64,000 bases of DNA from Pseudaminobacter soli (ex Li et al. 2025) (GTDB lineage: Bacteria > Pseudomonadota > Alphaproteobacteria > Rhizobiales > Rhizobiaceae), in NCBI RefSeq assembly GCF_003012705.1, contig NZ_PXYL01000015.1:1-64000 (forward strand), given 5' to 3'. The notes beneath the pieces are model-generated. The model saw only the letters and a program-made list of their open reading frames with translations. It did not search any database and was not told the origin of the DNA. Position 1 is the first letter of the stretch, and every line of letters begins with the position of its first letter. Made by a program: the position numbers and the translations under genes. Below are positions 36,078 to 43,915 of the stretch, one piece after another.

Positions 36078-36358
36078 TGGCCTCGGTCGACATGGACATG
36101 ATCGAGCGCCTTCTTGCGGAAGTGCGCGGACTACACCCAGATCGTGATGTTACTAGGGAAACTACTGCTGCACGTTTTCTCGTTTATGATGTCGAGAAAA
36201 GCCAAACGGCTGAAGCGGAACTTCGCAAGAAGCTGACCGCACATCTTGATGAGTGGGAAACCACGGGCGCAGCCATCGCGCGATGCGATTTCGGAGGCGC
36301 TTGGCGCGGTGCGCAAAGTTTTCCCCGACCTGGATATTTCGGACGAGGATTTGATTGA
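36077..36358 (+). CDS. Hypothetical protein, possibly frameshifted
   Basis: The 93-residue frame starts at the TGATG junction with the MFS gene. It opens MASVDMDMIERLLAEVRGLH with a charged, helical first 65 residues. After about residue 68 the composition changes (GGAWRGAQSFPRPGYFGRGF) to that of an out-of-frame tail. The +1-overlapping frame that follows has a natural-looking continuation, so the two may once have been one gene of about 145 residues. No domain is recognised. Confidence 0.45.
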   Translation: MASVDMDMIERLLAEVRGLHPDRDVTRETTAARFLVYDVEKSQTAEAELRKKLTAHLDEWETTGAAIARCDFGGAWRGAQSFPRPGYFGRGFD

Positions 36359-36515
36359 CGCCATTAGCAGCGAGGCCTCAGCGGCAGGCTTCGATGTAAA
36401 TTATGATCTCCCAAAGCCGTCGAAAGCATCGAACAAGAGCGGCAACGTGGAAAAGCCACGGGACAGTGATGAGCCGGGCTACCGCGCGGATATCAACCCG
36501 AAGAACTACAACTGA
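36249..36515 (+). CDS. Hypothetical acidic protein, possible 3' half of a split gene
   Basis: The 88-residue frame from ATG 36249 overlaps the previous frame by 110 bases. Its convincing part begins after about residue 10: RDAISEALGAVRKVFPDLDI, then SDEDLIDAISSEASAAGFDV, a helical acidic segment, and a polar tail ending INPKNYN. There is no clear ribosome-binding site. Either it is coupled to the upstream gene or it is the frameshifted C-terminus of it. Function unknown. Confidence 0.45.
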   Translation: MSGKPRAQPSRDAISEALGAVRKVFPDLDISDEDLIDAISSEASAAGFDVNYDLPKPSKASNKSGNVEKPRDSDEPGYRADINPKNYN

Positions 36516-36668
36516 GATGTAACGGCGCAAGAGCCTGGAAGTGGAAGGCCTTTCGCGGCCGAAGGGCAAGAAGCCAAAGGCGAAGTCGGCGTAAGATGAC
36601 GTCGGAATATTCTGAGACCGGAATAGTGTGAAGACCTATCTGCGGGGATGACATGCTGGCGAAGCTGA

Positions 36669-37787
36669 TCAGCCGAAGGTAAAGGCGAACACCTCTACAC
36701 CCGGATCGAGAAACTCGATCTCGAATTCGCGATCGGCGATCGGGTTCGGCTGGCGGATCAGCTGGTACAGACGTTTCTCTCTCGCCGTGCCGGCGCCTTG
36801 TTGGTCAACATCTGTTCCGTGTGCCGTCCCCGGTGGGTTTCCGTCGATCAGCACCCGGAACCTGGCGGAGGTTCCCGGCACCGCCGGGCCCATCACAAGG
36901 TTAAGATCGCGGGCGTGAAAGCGGTAGACGATCTTTCCATTGGGCTTGTTCAACAGACCGGCATCCTTCGTCACCGTCCAGTCGCCGGATAGGCCCCAAC
37001 CGTTCAGCGGCAGCTTCGCGGGCGGATCGTAGACGCGCGGCTTGTCCCTGACCATTTCATCGGGGAGGACGAAATTCTCGGCTTTCTCGTAGCCAACATA
37101 ATTTTCCGGAGACATCAGGTTGCGCCAATCGGCAGCCACCTCCAGGCCCTTCGGATCTACCGACACCGGATAACGGTCGATCCCGGTGGCTCCCGCCTCG
37201 GTCAGCAGTTGCTGAATGACCATTTCGGACTGCTCGTATGAACCCTCACCGAAATAGTGATGCCTGAGGCGGCCCTGGGCATCGATGAAGTAAAGCGCCG
37301 GCCAGTACTGGTTGTCGAAGGCGCGCCATATGACGTGCTCGCTATCCACCGCGATTGGATAGTCGATCCGCATTTCCTTGACGGCGGCGCGGACATTGTC
37401 GACGTTCTTCTCGAAAGAGAATTCCGGTGCATGGACGCCAATGACCACCAGCCCCTTGTCCCTATATTTGTCGGCCCACGCGCGGACATAGGGCAGCGTC
37501 CGGCGCCAGTTGATGCAGGTGAAGGTCCAGAAATCGATCAGCACGACTTTCCCGCGCAGATCCGACGCGGTGAGGGCCGAAGAGTTGATCCACGCATTCG
37601 CTCTTTCCAATGAAACCATTTCGGACTGACCAGCGGTCTGACCGTTGAATATCCCGTGCAGGAACGGGATCCGTAACCTTGGGGCTGGCAGCTCTTGAGG
37701 CGCTTTGGTGTCGGCTGCAAAGCCTGCCATCGGCGCCTCGGTCGCGATGATCAGCATTGTGATCAGCAAGAGATTGTTCGTCTCCAT
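36669..37787 (-). CDS. Exported thioredoxin-like (TlpA/DipZ-type) protein
   Basis: The 372-residue protein has a signal-like N-terminus ending GFAADTKAP, then a thioredoxin/redoxin domain at about 75-225 (GKVVLIDFWTFTCINWRRTL, VVIGVHAPEFSFEKNVDNVR). A C-terminal beta domain (about 240-372) follows with FHARDLNLVMGP. The active site reads CINW, Cys91 and Trp94, so only one of the two usual cysteines is present. A dithiol-disulfide exchange role is therefore doubtful. ATG 37787 follows AGGAGTTCCTCC. An EcfG-type promoter lies about 195 bases upstream, suggesting stress induction. Confidence 0.82.
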   Translation of the reverse strand: METNNLLLITMLIIATEAPMAGFAADTKAPQELPAPRLRIPFLHGIFNGQTAGQSEMVSLERANAWINSSALTASDLRGKVVLIDFWTFTCINWRRTLPYVRAWADKYRDKGLVVIGVHAPEFSFEKNVDNVRAAVKEMRIDYPIAVDSEHVIWRAFDNQYWPALYFIDAQGRLRHHYFGEGSYEQSEMVIQQLLTEAGATGIDRYPVSVDPKGLEVAADWRNLMSPENYVGYEKAENFVLPDEMVRDKPRVYDPPAKLPLNGWGLSGDWTVTKDAGLLNKPNGKIVYRFHARDLNLVMGPAVPGTSARFRVLIDGNPPGTAHGTDVDQQGAGTAREKRLYQLIRQPNPIADREFEIEFLDPGVEVFAFTFG

Positions 37788-37981
37788 GGAGGAACTCCTT
37801 CTGCCATCGGTGCCGCCGCACCTCTCGATGAAGGATTGAGCATCGAGGATCATGCAGCTAAGCGAAGGACCACCAACGAATGCGTTCTAACGGCGATGCT
37901 TGTGCCAAACTTGGGTGATAAACCGCTCGGGCGAACCGCGTCGCCAGCAAACATGGAGCCCGATAGCTTCATGCCCAGCCC

Positions 37982-38006
37982 AACGCAGCGGCGGTGCGAT
38001 TGTTCC
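37982..38006 (-). promoter_or_regulatory. EcfG-type promoter of the TlpA-like gene
   Basis: On the minus strand GGAAC (38006-38002), 16 bases, CGTT (37985-37982). Spacing and much of the spacer match the motif at 30542-30566; both are followed by GGGCTG. It points at the TlpA-like gene and would give a leader of roughly 180 bases. Confidence 0.6.
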
Positions 38007-38039
38007 GCGACCGAAGCCAGACGGCTGGCGAAAACAATG

Positions 38040-38071
38040 AGGCCCGCCGCCTCGGTTGAGACGACAGGCCT
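38040..38071. repeat. Short intergenic hairpin repeat, copy B
   Basis: AGGCCCGCCGCCTCGG...GAGACGACAGGCCT, 32 bases with AGGCC/GGCCT ends that can pair. It matches copy A at 31426-31457, and similarity extends rightward to about 38120. It lies just behind the EcfG promoter of the TlpA-like gene. Confidence 0.45.
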
Positions 38072-38490
38072 GCATGACATTAGATTGCGCCCGGGCGAGG
38101 GGCTTCATGAGCGAGCGCTTCCGGCCAATGACCTCGCGAGCTTCCTACGCTGGTGCCCGGTTCCGCTTCGGCGTCAGCGGGGCGGATGCCCGGCCGCCGG
38201 GCGTAAGGCCGTTCCTGTGGAGGCGAACCGCAATCTCCAGAATCGTCCAGGCTGCGGTCGCCCATCGAGTAGAGCGACAGGATCCTTGCTGCGACCTCAT
38301 TCCGCTCGTCCGCGTCAACGATATGCAACGCCTTTATTCGCGCTGGACCAGGTCGTCGAGTTTGTCCAGTTCTTCGGGGTAGTGAGGGCCACCTCGTTCA
38401 GGGCGGCGGGAGAGATACTTGCGCATGACATTATCCCGAAATCGTCCCGATCGGTTCTTTTTGTGGATTATTGACCGACACACTGCAATA

Positions 38491-38510
38491 ATCATCCCGA
38501 TAGGGACGAT
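38491..38510. promoter_or_regulatory. Operator overlapping the hipB ribosome-binding site
   Basis: ATCATCCC and GGGACGAT (38491-38498 and 38503-38510) form an inverted repeat with one mismatch across GATA, ending two bases before the hipB ATG. A half-site copy lies at 38441-38451. It fits autorepression by the HipB-like protein, and by position may also hinder ribosome loading. Confidence 0.55.
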
Positions 38511-38512
38511 TC

Positions 38513-38740
38513 ATGCAGACGATCATAGAGGCCAAAAGCCTCGGCCTTCTCATTCGCAATGAGCGCAAGGCCCAGAAGCTAACCCAGGAACAGCTCGCGG
38601 GGCTGACCGGAGTGGGCGTGCGATTTGTGCGCGAACTCGAAGCCGGAAAGGAAAGCTGCCAGGTGGGCCGGGCTCTACATATAGCCTCCTCGTCAGGGCT
38701 GATCGTCTCCGTCCGGAGCCGGAGGGAGCGCGCGCCATAA
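38513..38740 (+). CDS. hipB: HipB-like helix-turn-helix antitoxin
   Basis: The 75-residue Xre-type protein has LIRNERKAQKLTQEQLAGLT and GVGVRFVRELEAGKESCQVG, the helix-turn-helix of the Y4mF/HipB antitoxin group. After this the tail (RALHIASSSGLIVSVRSRRE) is close to the family's but slightly irregular, so a small indel is possible. It overlaps the start of the broken hipA. With no functional kinase it may act only as a repressor or be decaying. The stop is TAA where the overlap with hipA would normally read ATGA. Confidence 0.8.
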   Translation: MQTIIEAKSLGLLIRNERKAQKLTQEQLAGLTGVGVRFVRELEAGKESCQVGRALHIASSSGLIVSVRSRRERAP

Positions 38741-39990
38741 CCCATTTTCTGGACGTCTGGTTTGACGAAGCGAAGGCCGGCACGCTCAGTCAGGACGACG
38801 GGGGCACACTCAGCTTTTCCTATAATCGCGATTACCTCGTGCGCAAAGAGCCGCGTGCGATCTCGTTCTCCATGCCGTTGCAGGAGGAACCCCAAACAGA
38901 CCGGGTTGTCCGCCCGTTCTTTTCCGGCCTTCTGCCCGACGAAGGTGCGCGGCAGCGTCTTGCAGGCGCGCTCGGAATTTCATCCGGCAACACCTTCGGT
39001 CTGCTTGAAGTCATCGGCGGCGAATGCTCAGGCGCGTTGTCGCTCTATCCGGCAGGGCAGACACCGCCGGCTCCGAACGATGACGGCGTTGAAAGTCTCG
39101 GCAAAGAACGGCTCGAAGAAATCATCGGCAGGCTGCGCGACCGTCCCCTGCTCGGCGGCGAGGAGGGCGTGCGCCTTTCTCTCGCCGGGGCGCAGGACAA
39201 GATCGCGGTCTGCGTCGAGGGTGAGACTATCGGGCTCGCCAAGGGCGGCCGCCCGACCACCCATATCCTCAAGCCCTTTATTCAGGCACTTGAAGGCACT
39301 GTCGAGAACTAGCTGTTCTGCTTGCGCCTTGCGGCGCGCCTCAAGCTCCCGGTACCGGCTGTGGAAATGCGCCGGGCCGGGGCCGTATCGTTCCTACTCG
39401 TGGAGCGCCACGACCGCCATTTGCACAGAGACGGTTCGATTACGCGGCTGCACTAGGAAGATTTCTGCCAAGCCCTTAGCGTTCCGCCCGAACTGAAATA
39501 CGAAGATGAAGGCGGACCGGGAATTCAATCCTGCCTGGCTCTGATTGACCGCGCCACCGCACGTCCGGCGGCCGACCGGCTAAGCTTCACCCGCATGCTG
39601 ATATTCCACTACCTCGTCGGCAATGCTGACGCGCACGGTAAAAACTACGCACTGCTTTACCGCGACAGAGTACCCGACCTCGCGCCGCTATACGATGTCG
39701 TGTGCGCGGCGGCTTACCCTCGCCTAGCCAAGAAACTCGCCATGGCGATCGGCGGACGGTCCGTTCCCGACACGATCCAACTAAAGCAATGGCTAACGCT
39801 CGTCCCGGAGACCAGAGGCGCGCAGCGCCTGCTTGTGAAGGACATGGCAGAACCCGCCGGGCAGATCGGAGCGCGAGCGGATAAGCTGGCCGCCGAGCTG
39901 GAAGCGGAGGGCATCTCGCACGACATCCTCAAAGCGATACGCGCCGTAATCGAGACGCGTGCAACGCATTTGCTACGGATATGCGTTTGA
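38737..39990 (+). pseudogene. hipA: HipA-family kinase, inactivated by point mutations
   Basis: One continuous frame of about 417 codons matches HipA. The N-terminal domain is THFLDVWFDEAKAGTL, and the ATP-loop region contains EGVRLSLAGAQDKIAVCVEG. The catalytic block is FHYLVGNADAHGKNYALLYR and the metal block LAPLYDVVCAAAYPRL. The start position overlapping hipB reads ATA, and two in-frame TAG codons occur: after GTVEN (39310-39312) and after SITRLH (39452-39454). No indel disturbs the frame. Fragments could start at GTG 38839 or ATG 39595, but neither would be a complete kinase. Confidence 0.85.
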
Positions 39991-40083
39991 ACCGGAGACG
40001 TGACAACTCATGATAAAGGGCCACCCGAGGCTCTCTGCCATATTGGACAGGAAGGACGCGTGGGAGCTCCTGGGCGACTTCAC

Positions 40084-40185
40084 CTGGGGCGAAGTATGGT
40101 TCACATGCTGCGCCGGCGACAGGCGAGATATGCCTTCAATCCGAATCCGTCCCTGGCCAAGCAGCTCGAGATTCTTGCCGCATAA
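40084..40185 (+). pseudogene. Transposase C-terminal scrap (MLRRRQARYAFNP type)
   Basis: The frame ending at the TAA 40183-40185 reads GRSMVHMLRRRQARYAFNPN and then PSLAKQLEILAA. It is the same C-terminal peptide as the scrap at 14724-14824. It has no start and no upstream domain, so it is a relic of a transposase of the same family, directly downstream of the dead hipA. Confidence 0.5.
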
Positions 40186-40323
40186 TTGACCTCGGAACGG
40201 GTCGCTTTGCGCTTCCAGTCAGCCGTTACAACAAAAACATTTGAAACCCTAGCCGGAACAATCAGCTCTTTCTGCCTCTCGACTTCGAGTCTGCGACAGA
40301 GCTTTCCCCAGCCATCCCGGCCC

Positions 40324-40761
40324 TCAGGTATCGCGCAGACTAATCCGGCAGGCAAGGCCGCTCGCCAAAGCCAGCTGTGCCGTCCGCTGCTCCGGGCCGG
40401 CAAGATCGGATCTCTGAATGTCGAGCTTTGTGCTGATCGTCTCAAGCAGCAATGTATCCTCTGCGGCCGCAATAAGTGCGGCGACGGCGAGGGGATCGAC
40501 TTCGATGCCCGCGAGATGCGGATCACTTGCAGCGTCGGCGAAGTGCTTCAGCATCGCCCGGATCAGGTCCTTCTTGGTCGCGAAGTGATGGAGCAACCCA
40601 CCCTTACTGATGCCGGCCTGTCGGGCAATGGCATCCAGGGTGACTTTGCCGAAGCCATTTTCCAACGCAACCCAAATGGCCGCGTCGAACAGGCGCTCCT
40701 TGAGTTCGCGACGTCGCGCCGCGGCAGTCTGCGCGATCGTCGGCCGGCCGGGATCAATCAT
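40324..40761 (-). CDS. TetR-family regulator, short
   Basis: The 145-residue protein has a normal TetR DNA-binding domain (ENGFGKVTLDAIARQAGISK, GGLLHHFATKKDLIRAML, about residues 35-72). The ligand domain is much shorter than the usual 110-130 residues, ending ALASGLACRISLRDT. The C-terminal dimerisation helices are probably lost, so function is uncertain. Its ATG overlaps the RND permease stop by four bases, making it the last gene of the efflux operon. It may be a decaying second regulator. Confidence 0.75.
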   Translation of the reverse strand: MIDPGRPTIAQTAAARRRELKERLFDAAIWVALENGFGKVTLDAIARQAGISKGGLLHHFATKKDLIRAMLKHFADAASDPHLAGIEVDPLAVAALIAAAEDTLLLETISTKLDIQRSDLAGPEQRTAQLALASGLACRISLRDT

Positions 40762-43700
40762 TCCGCGGGTGCCCCAACTGTCTCGGGCGTATCCTCGCCT
40801 GCGTGCAGGTCCGGCTTTCCGCGCCCGAACAGCGACGCGATGAAGACGAAGAAGACCGGTACAAAGAAGATGGCAAGAATGGTCGCCGAGATCATCCCGC
40901 CCAGCACGCCGGTGCCAATGGCGTTCTGGCTGGCGGCACTTGCACCGGTGGCGATCGCCAACGGCACAACTCCCAGGCTGAAGGCCAGCGACGTCATGAT
41001 GATCGGCCGGAAGCGGAGCTTGGCCGCCTCGACCGTTGCATCGATGAGGGACATCCCCTCCTTGCGCAGGTCCTTGGCGAACTCGATGATCAGGATCGCG
41101 TTCTTGGCGGAGAGCCCGATAATGGCGATCAGCCCAACCTTGAAGTAGACGTCATTCGGCATCCCCATGAACATTACAGCGAGCACCGAGCCCAGCACTC
41201 CTAGTGGCACGACGAGGATCACGGACACCGGGATCGACCAGCTCTCGTAGAGCGCCGCAAGGAGCAGAAACACGAACAAGATGCTGAGCACGATAAGCGC
41301 GGGAGCCTGCGAGCCCGACTGGATTTCCTGAAGTGATTGGCCCGTCCATTCATAGCCAAAGCCGGCTGGCAATTCATCCGCCAGGCGCTCCATCTCCTCG
41401 ATCGCAGCTCCCGATGAGTAACCGGGCGCCGCCTGGCCGGTGACGCGTGCAGCGGGATAGCCGTTGTAGCCGACGACCTGTGCGGCCCCCTTTTGCCACT
41501 CGACGCTGGCGAAGGAGGACAACGGAACCATGCCGCCATGGGCGTTTCGCACGTTGAGGTTCAAGAGGTCTTCGGTCTGCATGCGACGCCCCGTATCGGA
41601 TTGCACCGTCACGCGCTGCATCCTGCCGGCATTCGGGAAGTCGTTGACATAGGCAGAGCCCAAATTGGTCGAGATCGTCGAATTGATGTCGGCGAAGGTA
41701 ACACCGAACGTGTTCGCCTTTTCGCGATCGATCACGAGATTGACCTGGGCAGCGTCGGGCATGCCTTCGACGCGCACGCCGGTGATGACCTTGCTCTTGG
41801 TGGCAGCCGCGACCAACTGGTCACGCGCGGCAGCAAGGGCTACCTGCCCCCGGCCCGACCTGTCCTGGAGGCGGAAGTTAAAGCCGTTGGACGTGCCAAG
41901 GCCCTGGATCGGCGGTGGCGACAGCGCGAAGGAAATCGCATCCTTCATTCGGGACAGCGCGCCATTGGCCCGGCTGGCTATGGCAGCTGCCGAGTTCTGC
42001 TTATCGCGCTTGCTCCAGTCGTCCAGCGTAATGAAGGCCAGGCCGGCATTTTGGCCCGCGCCCGAGAAGCTGAACCCGTTGATGACGATCATGCGGTCAA
42101 CCGCCTCCTCGCCCATGAAGATCGTCTCGACATTCTCGGCAATCGTCCGCGTGCGGTTGCTGCTCGATTCCGGCGGCCCCTGAATATCGACGATCAGGTA
42201 GCCCTGGTCCTCATTGGGCAGGAAGGACGTGGGGAGTTGGAGAAAGCACCAGCCAAGGCCGACCAGCAGCGCCAGGTAGATGACCATGAAGCGGCCCGCA
42301 CGTTTGACGACCCAGCCAACGCTGGACGTATAGCTTCGAGTTGTCCGGTCGAAGCCGCGGTTGAACCAGCCAAAGAAACCCTTCTTCTCGTGGTGGCCCT
42401 TGCCGATCGGCTTCAGGAAGCTGGCACAGAGCGCGGGTGTCAGCGACAGCGCCAGGAAGCCGGAGAACAGGATCGACACGACCATCGTCAGGCTGAACTG
42501 CCGGTAGATGACCCCAACGGCCCCCGGGAAGAACGCCATGGGCACAAAGACTGCCGTCAGAACCAGCGTGATGCCGATGATCGCGCCAGCGATCTGCTTC
42601 ATCGCCTTGCGCGTCGCTTCCCTTGGCGACAAGCCTTCTTCCGCCATGATGCGCTCAACATTCTCGACCACGACAATGGCATCGTCGACCAGAATGCCGA
42701 TCGCCAGCACCATTGCAAACATCGTCAGGACGTTGATCGAGAACCCCGTGGTCAGCATGACGGCGCAGGTACCAAGAAGCGCCACCGGAACGACCAGTGT
42801 CGGGATCACCGTGTAGCGGAAGTTCTGCAGGAACAGGAACATCACGGCAAAAACGAGCACCATCGCCTCAAGAAGCGTGTGGATGACCTTCTCGATCGAC
42901 ACCTTTACGAACGGCGACGTGTCATAGGGGATGGCGTATTCCAGACCGTCGGGGAAGAAGCGGGACAGTTCCTCCATCTGCGCTCGGACAGCTTCGGATG
43001 TCGCCAATGCGTTGCCCGTGGGCGACAGCTGCACCGCGATCGCTGCGCTCGGCTTCCCGTTCAGTCTGGTGGAGAAGTTGTAATTTTCGGCGCCGGCCTC
43101 AATGCGCGCCACGTCCGACAAACGGACCGACGAGCCATCGGGATTGGCGCGCAGCACGATCGATCCGAATTCTTCGGCCGATGTAAGCTGCCCCTTCACA
43201 AGCACGGTGGCCGAGATCTGCTGCGTGATCGGGTTGGGATCCGCCCCGATGCGGCCAGCTGCAACCTGCGCGTTCTGCGACCGGATCGCATTGGTAATAT
43301 CGTCCGACGTGAGGTTCAGGCCGACCATCTTGTCAGGGTCGATCCAGATGCGCATGGCGCGAGGCGTCGCGAACAGCTGTGCACGGCCGACACCGTCGAT
43401 ACGCCGGATTTCACTGAGCACGTTACGGTTCAGATAGTCGCCAAGACCGACGACGTCGAGTGAGCCGTCGGTCGACGTGAGCGCCACCATCATCAGGAAG
43501 CCGCTTCTGGCCTCCTCAACCCGAATACCCACCTGCTTGACGACCTGCGGCAAGCGTGGCTCGACGCGGCGGACTGCATTCTGCACGTCGATGGAAGCCT
43601 GACCGCTGTCGGTCCCTGGGGCAAAGGTCGCCGTGATGGTGGCCATGCCGGAGGAATCGGACGTCGATTCGAAATAGAGGAGCCCGGCGACGCCGTTCAG

Positions 43701-43904
43701 CTCTTCTTCGATCGGCCGGGTGACGCTTTGATAGATGTCTTCAGGTGCGGCACCGGCATAAGTCGCGTTGATGGAGACCTGGGGTGGTGCCACGTTCGGA
43801 TATTGCGCGACCGGCAGGAACGGAATCGCGATGATGCCGGCGAGCATGATGAAGATCGCGACGACCCAAGCGAAAATGGGCCGGTCGATGAAAAACTGGG
43901 GCAT
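40758..43904 (-). CDS. RND multidrug efflux permease, HAE1 (AcrB) type
   Basis: The 1048-residue inner-membrane pump begins MPQFFIDRPIFAWVVAIFIM as AcrB/MexB do. The proton-relay aspartate pair is in GILVDDAIVVVENVERIMAE, near 405. The second-half hallmarks PSSFLPNEDQGYL-like LPTSFLPNEDQGYLIVDIQG and GLSAKNAILIIEFAKDL are present, and length is normal. It exports drugs, solvents or bile-like compounds using proton motive force, with the periplasmic adaptor encoded 11 bases upstream. No outer-membrane channel gene is nearby, so a TolC-type partner must come from elsewhere. Confidence 0.95.
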   Translation of the reverse strand: MPQFFIDRPIFAWVVAIFIMLAGIIAIPFLPVAQYPNVAPPQVSINATYAGAAPEDIYQSVTRPIEEELNGVAGLLYFESTSDSSGMATITATFAPGTDSGQASIDVQNAVRRVEPRLPQVVKQVGIRVEEARSGFLMMVALTSTDGSLDVVGLGDYLNRNVLSEIRRIDGVGRAQLFATPRAMRIWIDPDKMVGLNLTSDDITNAIRSQNAQVAAGRIGADPNPITQQISATVLVKGQLTSAEEFGSIVLRANPDGSSVRLSDVARIEAGAENYNFSTRLNGKPSAAIAVQLSPTGNALATSEAVRAQMEELSRFFPDGLEYAIPYDTSPFVKVSIEKVIHTLLEAMVLVFAVMFLFLQNFRYTVIPTLVVPVALLGTCAVMLTTGFSINVLTMFAMVLAIGILVDDAIVVVENVERIMAEEGLSPREATRKAMKQIAGAIIGITLVLTAVFVPMAFFPGAVGVIYRQFSLTMVVSILFSGFLALSLTPALCASFLKPIGKGHHEKKGFFGWFNRGFDRTTRSYTSSVGWVVKRAGRFMVIYLALLVGLGWCFLQLPTSFLPNEDQGYLIVDIQGPPESSSNRTRTIAENVETIFMGEEAVDRMIVINGFSFSGAGQNAGLAFITLDDWSKRDKQNSAAAIASRANGALSRMKDAISFALSPPPIQGLGTSNGFNFRLQDRSGRGQVALAAARDQLVAAATKSKVITGVRVEGMPDAAQVNLVIDREKANTFGVTFADINSTISTNLGSAYVNDFPNAGRMQRVTVQSDTGRRMQTEDLLNLNVRNAHGGMVPLSSFASVEWQKGAAQVVGYNGYPAARVTGQAAPGYSSGAAIEEMERLADELPAGFGYEWTGQSLQEIQSGSQAPALIVLSILFVFLLLAALYESWSIPVSVILVVPLGVLGSVLAVMFMGMPNDVYFKVGLIAIIGLSAKNAILIIEFAKDLRKEGMSLIDATVEAAKLRFRPIIMTSLAFSLGVVPLAIATGASAASQNAIGTGVLGGMISATILAIFFVPVFFVFIASLFGRGKPDLHAGEDTPETVGAPAE

Positions 43905-43915
43905 CTTGATTATCC

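Larger units (their letters stand above)
37788..38490. other. Intergenic region with stress promoter and hairpin repeat
   Basis: About 700 bases between the TlpA-like gene and the hipB operator. The left part is the long 5' leader of the TlpA-like gene. Then come an EcfG-type promoter (37982-38006) and a hairpin repeat (38040-38071). The rest, 38072-38440, has only short motif-free frames. ATCGTCCCGAT at 38441-38451 repeats the half-site of the hipB operator. Confidence 0.45.

Noticed and set aside
40010-40189. A 59-codon frame starting MIKGHPRLSAILDRKDAWEL after hipA
   Set aside because: The overlapping frame to 40185 carries a recognisable transposase tail, so this frame is an out-of-frame shadow of the remnant.
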